From contig JBHJGZ010000002.1 of assembly GCA_050331295.1 (NCBI GenBank), positions 1 to 64,000 on the forward strand: DNA of 64,000 nucleotides, read 5' to 3'. The notes beneath the pieces were generated by a model. That model was given only the letters and a program-made list of their open reading frames with translations, was not told the origin of the DNA and did not search any database. Made by a program: the position numbers and the translations under genes. Each line of letters opens with the position of its first letter. The stretch's first letter is position 1. The DNA comes from Kuafuiihalomonas sp050331295. Lineage in GTDB: Bacteria > Myxococcota > Kuafuiibacteriia > Kuafuiibacteriales > Kuafuiibacteriaceae. Positions 44,356 to 53,006 of this stretch are shown here, piece by piece.

Positions 44356-45066
44356 TCACCAAACACCGAGTCGTCTGACGTAGACGGCCCCGCCGTCCTC
44401 CGCGCTATTGTCATCCTGGTCTCCGTTGATACCAGTTGAGCCGCTGTCCTCGTTTCGAGCGCCCACGGCCAAGGTTTCGCCGTCGAGGGCGATCGAGTGA
44501 CCGAACCTGTCTCCGTTCTCCGGATTCGATGCCTTGATTCTGGTCGCGTCGGACCATGTACCGTCCGTATTTCGTTTGAACAGGAACGCCGTACCAGACC
44601 CGGGACCACGTTCGTTTCGCGGATTCCGACCGCTTTGGTCGGAGTGGTCCGCAGCAGCAAGTGTTCCTGCGTCCATAGCGAGCGCACCGATCGTTTGCCT
44701 AGGAGCCAAGAGTTTCCCAACCGTCCACTGTGCGCCAACTCGTTCGTACGGTTGTACTCCGCGGAACGAGCCCCTGCTGTGTTCGGTCGTCGCAGCAATG
44801 AACTGGTCTGAAGCGGCGATGGAGCCTCCGAACGTGTCGCCTTCGGAGGGCTCACTTGCCTTGAGGTAGGTGGAGAAGACCCACTCGGCGGCCCTTAACT
44901 CGAAGACGTAGATGGCTGCACTGTCTGCCAAGCTGTTGTCCGAGAGGTTTCCGTCGATACCCGTGGCGCCGGAGTCCTCCAGAGGCGCTCCGACAATGAG
45001 TCGGTTTCCGGCGAGAGCTACCGTATGGCCGAATCGATCGTCGGCTCCTGGGTTCGGAGCAATCAC
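44356..45066 (-). CDS. FG-GAP (integrin-like beta-propeller) protein, 5'-truncated
   Basis: A 236-aa frame with three or four FG-GAP repeats: DRFGHTVALAGNRLIVGAP, DTFGGSIAASDQFIAA, DRFGHSIALDGETLAVGA. Ca-binding acidic loops (DGNLSDNSLADSAA, NGDQDDNSAEDGGA) sit between strands. Repeat sequence continues in frame upstream of the GTG at 45066 (IGAVYLYRRRSDQWTLEDR), where it overlaps the tail of the next gene. The real N-terminus with signal peptide is therefore lost. A full FG-GAP propeller has seven blades, so this is a remnant fused by deletion to the helical gene. A secreted adhesin-like ancestor is likely. Confidence 0.7.
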   Translation of the reverse strand: MIAPNPGADDRFGHTVALAGNRLIVGAPLEDSGATGIDGNLSDNSLADSAAIYVFELRAAEWVFSTYLKASEPSEGDTFGGSIAASDQFIAATTEHSRGSFRGVQPYERVGAQWTVGKLLAPRQTIGALAMDAGTLAAADHSDQSGRNPRNERGPGSGTAFLFKRNTDGTWSDATRIKASNPENGDRFGHSIALDGETLAVGARNEDSGSTGINGDQDDNSAEDGGAVYVRRLGVW

Positions 45067-45458
45067 GCGATCCTCGAGAGTCCATTGGTCGCTTCTGCGC
45101 CTGTAGAGATAGACGGCACCGATCTTTGGACCGAACTCCCGTCCGCGGCGCTGATGGCCACGATCTTCTCGACGCGCGCCACGTGCTCCATGACTTTGTC
45201 GAGCCGCTCTCTCTGGACATGAAGGGCGTTCACATGTGCCTCGATATTCGCCGCATCGATCGCCATCCTCTCGATCAACAGCCGATTTGCCTGTCGCCGC
45301 ATGGGACCGTAGCAGTCGTTCTCAAGGCTTTGCAGCTGTATGCTCGTCAGCCTCTGTTGAAGGTGAAGCTCTTGAGCCCGGTTCAGAAGCTCATCTGCCA
45401 GCCGCCGCATGACCTTCGCGGTCTGAATCACTTCTTCCGTGGCTTCATTGATCCCCAT
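45063..45458 (-). CDS. Hypothetical helical protein, C-terminus altered at junction
   Basis: A 131-aa protein, almost wholly alpha-helical: INEATEEVIQTAKVMRRLAD, ELHLQQRLTSIQLQSLEN, AANIEAHVNALHVQRERLDK. The last ~20 residues (VPSISTGAEATNG) read the FG-GAP sequence out of frame, so the original C-terminus was replaced at the junction near 45110. It lies 48 bp after a helical lipoprotein gene on the same strand, and the two may be a pair. No family is recognised. Confidence 0.55.
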   Translation of the reverse strand: MGINEATEEVIQTAKVMRRLADELLNRAQELHLQQRLTSIQLQSLENDCYGPMRRQANRLLIERMAIDAANIEAHVNALHVQRERLDKVMEHVARVEKIVAISAADGSSVQRSVPSISTGAEATNGLSRIA

Positions 45459-45506
45459 GTTCGTGTCTCCCTCCCATGGGACCCGACGGGTCCCGAACTC
45501 CGGTCT

Positions 45507-46316
45507 TCAGGGGGCCTCTTCGGGCGGCGCCTTGAGTTCGTTCACGGCGGAAGAGACCTCGAGCGCCGCGTCCAAGACGTCGCTGACGGTTTCGCTCGCG
45601 CCCAGGGTATCGCTGCTTTTGGCGAGGGTCGCGTGCGCCGCGGCGAACGCCCGGACCGAGACCATCGCCTCCTCGAGCAACGCCGCCTGGGCGCGGAGAC
45701 GGCCGGCGACAGACGCCAGAAGAAGCCGCTCGGGCGTATCTTGGCTTTTGGAGAGCAGACGCAACGCGTCCTGAGGCATGCTGGCGACAACGGCTTGCCA
45801 ACTCGCCACCGCGCTCTCGACCGCAGTCGCGAGTCCCTGAACGGACCCGTCGGCATCCTTCACGATCTCGCTCAGTGCTTCGCGCCGAAGGGTTCTGGTG
45901 ATAAAAGCGACCAGGTCGCCCACCGCGCTTCCAATCTCCTCGCTGCTTTTCTGGATATTCGCGACCGGGAGCGCTTCGGCCGCAGCCGCGACGGAGTCCT
46001 TCATGTCCGCGTCGCGCCCCGTTGCGACAGCCCGGAGGCTTGTCGCATACGCGACCAGGGCTCCGAGCCCGGCATCGATATTCACGCGCGCTGCATCCAC
46101 TTTCTCGCAGAGATCGGCATCGACTGCGCCGAGGGCGACACCCTCGAGGCAGGTCACGTATGTCTGCTCGAACGTGGCCCGATGCCGCTGGATGGCTTGA
46201 CCGACGTGTGCGGTCGCGACAACCGCGTCGAACGACGTCCCGCAGCCCGCAATGAGAGTCGGAAACAGGCCCACGAGATTTGCGACGATCATGAACGTCC
46301 GGAGACGCCGCTTCAT
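45507..46316 (-). CDS. Hypothetical helical lipoprotein
   Basis: A 269-aa protein from the ATG at 46316: MKRRLRTF, a hydrophobic run and a lipobox LIAGCG. The mature part is Ala-rich and predicted all helical, with long amphipathic segments (SSEEIGSAVGDLVAFITRTL; LRAQAALLEEAMVSVRAFAA). No domain is recognised. It is divergent from the small gene at 46634 and is followed by a second helical gene. Confidence 0.65.
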   Translation of the reverse strand: MKRRLRTFMIVANLVGLFPTLIAGCGTSFDAVVATAHVGQAIQRHRATFEQTYVTCLEGVALGAVDADLCEKVDAARVNIDAGLGALVAYATSLRAVATGRDADMKDSVAAAAEALPVANIQKSSEEIGSAVGDLVAFITRTLRREALSEIVKDADGSVQGLATAVESAVASWQAVVASMPQDALRLLSKSQDTPERLLLASVAGRLRAQAALLEEAMVSVRAFAAAHATLAKSSDTLGASETVSDVLDAALEVSSAVNELKAPPEEAP

Positions 46317-46633
46317 CGTCGAAGCATGCGGCGCCCGGTGCCGCACGGCAATGTGACGGGCGAAAAAGGGTCCTGTGCGTTGGCCCAAGGGCCAAGACGG
46401 CCGCCTCCTGACCTCAATCAGGTTTTTGGAGCGCGTTCATGAAGCAGCACTCTCCGGCGTGTGAGGCCAAAACTCTGTTGCCCGAACCGCGAACGTCGAC
46501 GCACCCCGAAAAGGGGACAGGGGGCTGGGTCGAGATCCCGCTTGGTGGGTTCTGTCTCCCTTGTTTTCGAGGGAGCGTTGACCCGTTGCACCCGCGAGTG
46601 CCATTCGATCTAAGGTTCGGAGGAGAGCACTAG
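46317..46633. promoter_or_regulatory. Divergent intergenic region with RBS
   Basis: About 315 bp between divergent genes. A strong ribosome binding site (GGAGGAGAG) lies just before the ATG at 46634. No clear promoter boxes were identified. Confidence 0.45.
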
Positions 46634-47095
46634 ATGGATCCCGTTTCAGTTATCGTTTCAGCGGTCGTCGCCGGCGCCGCGGCGGCGCTCGAGTCGACGG
46701 CAGACAACGTTATTAAAGATGCCTACGAAGGCCTGAAGGGTCTGATTAAGAAGAAGTTCTCGAAGGTGGATGTCGAGCAGATTGAAACGGCACCGGAATC
46801 CCCGGCGCGAAAGGCTTTACTTCAAGAGGAGGTCAAGCAGGTGGCCATGGCGGAGGACGCAGAGGTGGTCGAAGCCGCAAAGGCCCTTCTTGAGAAGCTG
46901 AACACCTCCAACCAGGAAGCGCTCCAAAAGATCGGCCTGGACCTGCAGGATTTCGAGGCGGGTGGCAACCTTCGGGTGGACCGGGTGTCGGCGCCCGATG
47001 TCGGCGTTCGAGCACACAAGGTGAAAGTCGAGAAGGATGCGGTGTTCTCGAACGTCACGGTCACCGGAGGACCCAAGAAGAAGGACCCTCAGTAG
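46634..47095 (+). CDS. Small conflict-associated-type helical protein
   Basis: A 153-aa protein with a GGAGGAG ribosome site. It starts MDPVSVIVSAVVAGAAAALE, followed by TADNVIKDAYEGLKGLIKKK. This leader pattern is familiar from small proteins beside STAND/TPR genes in actinobacteria and myxobacteria. A helical middle leads to a C-terminal beta-rich tail (GGNLRVDRVSAPDVGV, FSNVTVTGG). The tail motif GGNLRVDRV recurs as GGNVRVDVHT at the N-terminus of the next gene, suggesting the two interact. Function unknown. Confidence 0.6.
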   Translation: MDPVSVIVSAVVAGAAAALESTADNVIKDAYEGLKGLIKKKFSKVDVEQIETAPESPARKALLQEEVKQVAMAEDAEVVEAAKALLEKLNTSNQEALQKIGLDLQDFEAGGNLRVDRVSAPDVGVRAHKVKVEKDAVFSNVTVTGGPKKKDPQ

Positions 47096-47136
47096 CGGCG
47101 TCGCATCGCGACGGGCCGGGTGGCGCCGCGTCCCTT

Positions 47137-48102
47137 GTGTCATTTGATCGGTCGCAGGTTGGTGGGAATGTAAGAGTTGACGTCCACACCGAGCTGGATG
47201 AGCAGCGAATCCGTTCTCACTATCGAGATCAGATTGAGCGGGAGGCTTCGAAGCGGCTTGCCGAAGTCGAGCAGCTTTCCAGTTGGGAGGCGCGGGACGC
47301 GCAGCGCAGGGCGGTTCAAAGCAAAAAGGACGAGGACCTTGCAAGGGTCGACCTACTTCTCGAGGAAATCAAACGCACGCTCAGCCAGGAAGAGGCCAGC
47401 AGCGTCTATCGCGAGGCTGTTCGCGTCCTCGGAGAAGAGGGGCCCGATGCGATGCTGGCCTTCTTGGCGCGCAACGCCGACCGCGTCCAAGCGGAGGTCA
47501 ATGCACGGCAAAAAGCCCTCAAACACTTTCAGGCAGGGGTGGAGGAGTCGACAAAGCGGCTTCATGCCTCACTCCGCGTGTGGCTCTTGGAGGCTGACGC
47601 GCTGGTGAAGCGCTACGCTTGGGAGGAGGCCTTCGAGCGCTTCGAGCGGGTTCTTTCTGAGGCACCGGATTGGTTTGACGTTCAGTTTCCGTACCAGAAC
47701 AACCTCGGCAACGCGCTCCGAGAGCAAGGCATTCGCACCGGGGGCGCGGAAGGGGCAGGGCTGTTGGCCGAGGCGGTGACTGCCTACCGAAACGCCCTCG
47801 AAGTCCGTACCCGCGCCGCCCTCCCGCAGGACTGGGCCACAACCCAGAACAACCTCGGCAACGCGCTCTCAGAGCAAGGCATTCGCACCGGGGGCCCGGA
47901 AGGGGCAGGGCTGTTGGCCGAGGCGGTGACTGCCTACCGAAACGCCCTCGAAGTCTATACCCGCGACGCCCTTCCGCAGGACTGGGCCATGACCCAGAGC
48001 AACCTGCGCGAACTTCAGCGGGTCGCGCGGGCACAGAACGCCAACGACGTCGCAAACGAAGCCGGACAACTTGTGGTGGGCACGGACGACGAGCAAAGCT
48101 AG
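47137..48102 (+). CDS. TPR-repeat protein
   Basis: A 321-aa protein from a GTG at 47137, 41 bp after the small helical gene. It begins with the beta motif QVGGNVRVDVHTE, continues with a charged helical region (EREASKRLAEVEQLSSWEAR), and ends in TPR-type units of 50 residues: NNLGNALREQGIRTGG, LLAEAVTAYRNALEV, ALPQDWATTQ. Two units are nearly identical in DNA. The third is cut short (SNLRELQRVARA), so repeat number has probably changed by unequal crossover or truncation. Protein-protein interaction is the likely role. Confidence 0.7.
   Translation: MSFDRSQVGGNVRVDVHTELDEQRIRSHYRDQIEREASKRLAEVEQLSSWEARDAQRRAVQSKKDEDLARVDLLLEEIKRTLSQEEASSVYREAVRVLGEEGPDAMLAFLARNADRVQAEVNARQKALKHFQAGVEESTKRLHASLRVWLLEADALVKRYAWEEAFERFERVLSEAPDWFDVQFPYQNNLGNALREQGIRTGGAEGAGLLAEAVTAYRNALEVRTRAALPQDWATTQNNLGNALSEQGIRTGGPEGAGLLAEAVTAYRNALEVYTRDALPQDWAMTQSNLRELQRVARAQNANDVANEAGQLVVGTDDEQS
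47698..47997 (+). repeat. Two tandem 150-bp TPR-coding repeats
   Basis: Units 47698-47847 and 47848-47997 differ at only a few bases and each encodes a 50-residue TPR-like unit. Such recent DNA identity points to expansion by slippage or unequal crossover. Confidence 0.85.
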
Positions 48103-48284
48103 GCGTGCCGGCTGGTCTTTCGTGCGTCGACTTGGCCGCTCTGCGGCAAGCTGGCCTGGTCCTGCCAGAAGGTTTGTTGGCGTTCATGAGCCAGCGCGCT
48201 TTTTTGGACCGGGTCTCCTACCCGTCTTCTTGGGTCTCCTTTGCTGCGCTTGCTCCTCGGCCTCTCCGCGCCGGTAGCCGCGAC

Positions 48285-48644
48285 GGGTATACGGCGATGT
48301 ATCGTCGCTTTCCTCGCTTCCTTCAGGAACTCAAGCTCGCACGCCACGACGGCTCCTACCCACGGCTCCTGCAGAAGGTCGCAAAGACGGACCTCATCGT
48401 GCTCGACGACTGGGGCATCAAGCCCATGACCGATGAGGAGCGTCGAGACATCCTCGAAGTCATCGAAGACCGTGTCGGCACCGGCTCGGTTGTCGTCACC
48501 AGCCAACTCCCGGTCAGCAAGTGGCACGAGTACATCGGTGATCCCACGGTGGCTGATGCGATCCTCGATCGGATCGTCCATGCCGCTCATGAGCTCACCA
48601 TGAAGGGCCCATCCATGAGGAAGAGACAAGCCAAGCAGACATGA
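48285..48644 (+). pseudogene. istB: IstB-like ATPase, 5'-truncated
   Basis: From about 48285 the frame reads GYTAMYRRFPRFLQELKLAR, then DLIVLDDWGIKPMT (Walker B), VVVTSQLPVSKWHEYIGDPT and ILDRIVHAAHELTMKGPSMR, the C-terminal 60% of an IS21-family IstB. The Walker A region is absent and the preceding 180 bp is unrelated. It differs in sequence from the istB fragment at 10.5 kb, so it comes from another IS21-type element. Confidence 0.85.
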
Positions 48645-48870
48645 ATCGACTCCGGGCGGAGACCGGAGTGGGCGAACGTGTCGATCCGGTAGGTCTCGGC
48701 CCCAAAGCTACCCGTGCCGATTCAGCGCAGAGGGGCGAGCGATCGACTTACTGTCGCGATCCCGTGGCTCTCGACCTTGGTCGAACGTCCCAGTCGTGCC
48801 CCGGCCTGACCATCGCCGCCGAGTTGACTAGAAGAAATCTGAACTGAGCGTCGCTTCGCTCCGACTGGGT

Positions 48871-48939
48871 GATCGGCATCAGCCGGAACGAGCGATCGGC
48901 TTGGACCGGAACGGGCGATCGACTTTGCCGGAATGCGCA
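48871..48939. repeat. Three 23-bp imperfect tandem repeats (IS21-type end)
   Basis: Units start at 48871, 48894 and 48917, each GATCGGC-type followed by CCGGAACG. Multiple short terminal repeats downstream of istB are typical of IS21-family ends, which fits the istB fragment 230 bp upstream. Confidence 0.6.
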
Positions 48940-49035
48940 TCCAGTCGCTAGACCGTGAAGCGAGCCACGACGACGTCCTCCCGAAGTAGCTAAGCGACAC
49001 CTTGCGGGTGACCTGCAGGGGATTTTTCGGACCAG

Positions 49036-49160
49036 CTGAAGAAGAGCAAGTTTCAGCGAAGAGCAGATGGTGAAGATCCTCCGGGAGGCCGACCGGTCCC
49101 CCGTCGCCGAGGTCTCAAAGAAACACGGGACCGACTCCGTCCACGAACGCTGGGGCAGCT
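49036..49160 (+). pseudogene. IS3-family OrfA N-terminal fragment
   Basis: KKSKF, then after a one-base shift SEEQMVKILREADRSPVAEV and SKKHG: the start of IS3-family OrfA (typically KKSKFSEEQIVKILREAE..PVAEVAKKHGVS). Similarity stops at KKHG. Both ends are broken. Confidence 0.8.
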
Positions 49161-49406
49161 CCGGATTCGTTGCTTGTTCATCAACCACGCCTAGTCCCTC
49201 GTAGCGGAGGGTGACGCGAATCAGCAGGCGTCCTTCGGCGCTCGGAATCTAGGCCGAGCTGCTCCCTGAGGAGCCCCTACTAGTCGGTGGCTCGTACCAT
49301 GCCTCCGAAGTCGACAAACGAGGTCCCGATGAACCCCGACCCCCGTGCCGACCGGCTCGAAAACCGTGTCAGCCCGTGTCAGCAAATTCGAAATCGGGTT
49401 TGAAAG

Positions 49407-49483
49407 TGGCGGGGCCGACGAGACTCGAACTCGCGACCTCCGGCGTGACAGGCCGGCATTCTAACCAACTGAACTACGACCCC
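49407..49483 (-). tRNA. tRNA-Asp (GTC)
   Basis: The minus strand folds as a 77-nt tRNA: acceptor GGGGTCG paired with CGGCCCC, D-arm GTTCAGTTGGTTAGAAT, anticodon arm CCGGC-CTGTCAC-GCCGG with anticodon GTC, T-arm GCGAG-TTCGAGT-CTCGT, discriminator G and encoded CCA. It marks the border between IS debris and the ordinary chromosomal genes to the right. Confidence 0.96.
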
Positions 49484-49552
49484 GCCGAGGGGACCCGGGT
49501 TGTAGGAGAGCTCTGCGTCGCTGTCAACCAGGTTGGGATTTCGGGCGTCCCC

Positions 49553-50665
49553 TCACTCGACCTCGAGCTGGATGAATCGGGCCCCAGGGACCTGTTTTTG
49601 CACCTCCGCCTCGATGCGGTCGATCTCGTCCCCCACCGCTTCCACCACCACATGGGCGTGCTCGTCCAGCAGGCGGTCCAGGTCTTCGGGGCTCTTCAGC
49701 CTTCGAAAGGCCTCCGCCACGTTCATGCGCTGTAGCACCCGTTCCGACAGCAGTCGCCCGTCGAGTTCCACGGCGGCGGTGAACGAAAAGACGTCCTGCC
49801 CCACCACCCGCGTTTTCACGTCCAGCACATTGGTCACGACGGAGCTGGCCTTCGCAACTGCCGAGACGTCCGGAACTGCCGAGACGTCTGGAACCGCCGA
49901 GATGTCCGGAACCGCCTCGACGTCCGACGCGGGTTCGAGCCTTCGGCGTCGGCCCCGCAGCGCGGCCAAGACCCGGGCCTGAACGTCCGCACTCACCGCT
50001 CGGTCCAGAAGATAGCTCCGGTTGATCACGCCCAGGAACACGGCCACCGCCCCGAGCAGGAGCCCGATCAGAATCGCCGCCACCGCGTCGACCCACATGA
50101 TGTGAAACCAACTGGAGAGCCCGATGCCTACCCCTGCCAAGATGACGCCGAGACAGGCCGCGCCATCCTCGAACAGCACCGCGAGGGTCGTGGTGTCTTC
50201 GGTGGTGCGCAAGAATTCGGGCCACGGTTGACCGCGCCGACTCGCGTTCACCTCCCGAAGCGCCGTGCCCAGCACCACCCCATCCACCACGAGGGAGACC
50301 CCGAGCACCGACCAAACGACCCAGCCGGCGCCGTGATGTTCTCCGGGAGACACCAATGCGTGGATGCCATGGGTCACACTCACGCCGCAGCCAATAAAGA
50401 AGATTCCGGCCGCCGAGAGCAAGGCAAATAGAAATCGATCCTTTCCATAGCCATAGTGATGGTATTCAGACGGGCCCTTCTTGGATTGTCGAAGACCTAT
50501 ATAAAGGAGAGTTTGATTTCCGAAGTCCGCCGCGGAATGCACCGACTCCGCCAGCATCGCACCTGAGCCGCTCAAGACCCACGCCCCCAGCTTGATGACG
50601 GTGAGGACTGCGTTCCCCACCAGTGCAAAGACCACCGCGTGGCCACCGCCGCCCCCCGCCGCCAT
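49553..50665 (-). CDS. Cation diffusion facilitator (CDF) family transporter
   Basis: A 370-aa protein from the ATG at 50665; a longer frame reaches 50740 but would sit 8 bp from the divergent gene. About six TM segments are visible: VVFALVGNAVLTVIKLGAW; ESVHSAADFGNQTLL, with the metal-binding SxHSxxDxxN motif; AALLSAAGIFFIGCG; and DAVAAILIGLLLGAVAV, with D of the second site. A C-terminal cytoplasmic domain carries a His (DEHAHVVVEA). These proteins export Zn or other divalent metals against protons. The linker has an unusual run of VPDxSA units (about residues 255-275). Confidence 0.9.
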   Translation of the reverse strand: MAAGGGGGHAVVFALVGNAVLTVIKLGAWVLSGSGAMLAESVHSAADFGNQTLLYIGLRQSKKGPSEYHHYGYGKDRFLFALLSAAGIFFIGCGVSVTHGIHALVSPGEHHGAGWVVWSVLGVSLVVDGVVLGTALREVNASRRGQPWPEFLRTTEDTTTLAVLFEDGAACLGVILAGVGIGLSSWFHIMWVDAVAAILIGLLLGAVAVFLGVINRSYLLDRAVSADVQARVLAALRGRRRRLEPASDVEAVPDISAVPDVSAVPDVSAVAKASSVVTNVLDVKTRVVGQDVFSFTAAVELDGRLLSERVLQRMNVAEAFRRLKSPEDLDRLLDEHAHVVVEAVGDEIDRIEAEVQKQVPGARFIQLEVE

Positions 50666-50748
50666 GCCGTCGTTGCTGGCCCAGATCTCATGGGAGGGCA
50701 ACTGGCCCCTCCGCCATGTGAACGCGAACCCGTCATTCACAACGCGAG

Positions 50749-52938
50749 ATGGCCGTGCTAGCCCAACGTCTCATGCGCGCAACCCACCTTGTGCTCGGCG
50801 CCGCCCTTGGCGCCATGGGGGTCGCTTGTGCTTCCGGCTCCGCCAGCCGTTCTCGCCCGGCACCCCCCACCACGAGGCCCGCGACCCACTCCATGAAACT
50901 CGAACCTACCCGCCAAGAACCCACCGTCGAGGTGCTGCACGGCACCCGCGTGCAAGATCCCTATCGTTGGCTCGAAGACCCGAGTCAGCCCGAAGTCGTC
51001 CAGTGGATGGAAGGTCGCGACGCCTACGCCAGAGGGCGGCTGGCCAAGTTTCCTGACCGCGAGGCCATTGAAGCCCGCCTTCACGAGCTGATTTATGTCG
51101 ATACTCGCTCCGTTCCGACGATTAAAGGTGAACGCTCATTCTATTGGCGGAAGAGTCGTAACCAAGAAAAAGGCGTTCTCCTGATGCAGGAGGGTGATGA
51201 AGAAGCTCAAATCATATTGGATCCCAATACCCTGAGTGCAGACGGTTCCATCAGCGTGACCGAAGCGGTGGTCAGCCCGGATGGCCAGCTGGTCGCCTAC
51301 ATGGAGCAGCCGAACAACATGGACGAGTCCACCCTGAAGGTGATGCGGGTGGACGATCGCGCGATGTTGGAGACCGACCAGATCGAGGGCCTTCGGTACA
51401 CTCGGCCCTCCTGGGTCAAGGACGGCACCGGCTTCTACTACACCTGGATTCCGCCTGCCTCCGACGAGATCCCGCACAATCTCCGGATGGGCTTTGGTGA
51501 AGTTCGATACCATCGGATCGGCACCGATCCTCGACGTGACATCACCGTGCGCGAAAAGACGGGGTCGGCGGAACGGTGGCTGTCCGCCCGCGTCAGCGAG
51601 GACGGGCGATACGTGTTCTTGTCCATCAACCACGGCTGGGCGGATGAGGAGCTCTTTGTGCGTCCCCTGGCCGCCGATGGAACGCCCGCCGACGACTGGA
51701 CCCACCTCGGTCGGGACGGACTGGGGCTCTACCGCGCCGACGCGTTCGACGGCCACATCTTCGTGGCCACGAACGAAGACCACCCGAACTGGGAAATCTA
51801 TCGAGTAGATCCACAGCGCCTGGACCGGAAAGAGTGGGAACGCATCGTCGACCCGCGAGACGACGCGGTGCTGGACGACATGGCGGTCATCGGAGGACGG
51901 CTGGTCCTTCACTTTCTGAAAGACGTGCAAAGTCGACTCGAGGTCGTCGGATTGGATGGACGGCTGGAGCGCACCTTGGAGCTTCCCGGTATCGGGACCG
52001 TTTCCAGTCTCTCCGGCCGGGGAGACCGAGATGTCGCCCATTTCTCCTTCTCGTCGTTCAATCGACCCCCCGAGATCCACGAAGCCGACGTCGCCTCGGG
52101 CACGATGGGGTTGTTCGCGCGCTCCGACGTCCCCGTCGATCCCGACCGCATCGTGGTGGAGCAGCACTTTTATCCGTCCAAGGATGGAACGAAGGTCTCC
52201 ATCTTCATCGTCCGAGGCAAGGACTCGAGGCTCGATGGCCGAAGCCCGACGCTTCTGTACGGGTACGGCGGGTTCAACATTGCGCTGACGCCGTCCTTCT
52301 CCGCCCTCCCAGTGGCGTGGGTCGAGCAGGGAGGCATCTATGCGCAGGCTAACTTGCGGGGCGGCAGTGAGTATGGCGAGGCCTGGCACCGAGCCGGTAT
52401 GCTGGACAACAAGCAAAACGTGTTCGACGATTTCATCGCGGCGGCGGAGTGGCTGGTCGAGCACGACTACACGCGACCCGAACATCTTGCGATCCGAGGC
52501 GGCTCCAACGGCGGCCTTCTGGTGGGGGCGGCCATGACCCAGCGCCCAGAACTGTTCGGCGCGGTCATTTGCGGCGTGCCGCTTCTCGACATGGTGCGCT
52601 ATCATAAGTTTGGCATCGGTCGGGCGTGGATACCGGAATACGGAAGCCCAGAAATCGCAGAGGAGTTCGAGACGCTCTACGCCTATTCACCGTATCATCG
52701 GCTCGAATCGGGGACCGACTATCCCCCGCTTTTGGTGCTCTCGGCGGACAGTGACGACCGGGTGGATCCGATGCACGCCCGAAAGTTCGTGGCCGCCCTG
52801 GAGGCTCGAACCGCGGGGGACGTCCCGCTTCTCCGGATCGAGATGAACGCCGGTCACGGCGGCGGCGACCTTCGTCGGCAGCAGGTTGACCAGCTCGTGG
52901 ACGAACTCAGCTTTCTGCGCGCGCAGCTCACCAAATAG
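50749..52938 (+). CDS. Prolyl oligopeptidase (S9A) lipoprotein
   Basis: A 729-aa protein with a lipoprotein-like signal (hydrophobic run ending MGVACASG); the Met at 50773 is an alternative start. The N-terminal block DPYRWLED and the beta-propeller region match S9A peptidases. The catalytic domain has Ser586 in RGGSNGG, the Asp in DSDDRVDP, and His703 in NAGHGGG, the expected triad. It cleaves after Pro in short peptides, here probably in the periplasm or at the outer membrane. It is divergent from the CDF gene and upstream of the GMC gene. Confidence 0.94.
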   Translation: MAVLAQRLMRATHLVLGAALGAMGVACASGSASRSRPAPPTTRPATHSMKLEPTRQEPTVEVLHGTRVQDPYRWLEDPSQPEVVQWMEGRDAYARGRLAKFPDREAIEARLHELIYVDTRSVPTIKGERSFYWRKSRNQEKGVLLMQEGDEEAQIILDPNTLSADGSISVTEAVVSPDGQLVAYMEQPNNMDESTLKVMRVDDRAMLETDQIEGLRYTRPSWVKDGTGFYYTWIPPASDEIPHNLRMGFGEVRYHRIGTDPRRDITVREKTGSAERWLSARVSEDGRYVFLSINHGWADEELFVRPLAADGTPADDWTHLGRDGLGLYRADAFDGHIFVATNEDHPNWEIYRVDPQRLDRKEWERIVDPRDDAVLDDMAVIGGRLVLHFLKDVQSRLEVVGLDGRLERTLELPGIGTVSSLSGRGDRDVAHFSFSSFNRPPEIHEADVASGTMGLFARSDVPVDPDRIVVEQHFYPSKDGTKVSIFIVRGKDSRLDGRSPTLLYGYGGFNIALTPSFSALPVAWVEQGGIYAQANLRGGSEYGEAWHRAGMLDNKQNVFDDFIAAAEWLVEHDYTRPEHLAIRGGSNGGLLVGAAMTQRPELFGAVICGVPLLDMVRYHKFGIGRAWIPEYGSPEIAEEFETLYAYSPYHRLESGTDYPPLLVLSADSDDRVDPMHARKFVAALEARTAGDVPLLRIEMNAGHGGGDLRRQQVDQLVDELSFLRAQLTK

Positions 52939-53006
52939 GCCCAGACGGGAGGCTCGGCTTTGTCTGTAACGTGCTTCGGCTGATATGCATCGGCTGGATC
53001 AGCGGC

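Noticed and set aside
47698..47997. Tandem repeats considered as a CRISPR array
   Set aside because: Units are 150 bp, contiguous and in frame with no spacers; they encode TPR units.
51136..52605. A long minus-strand frame opposite the prolyl oligopeptidase gene
   Set aside because: The plus strand carries an intact S9A peptidase with its full triad; the antisense frame is a GC-rich shadow.
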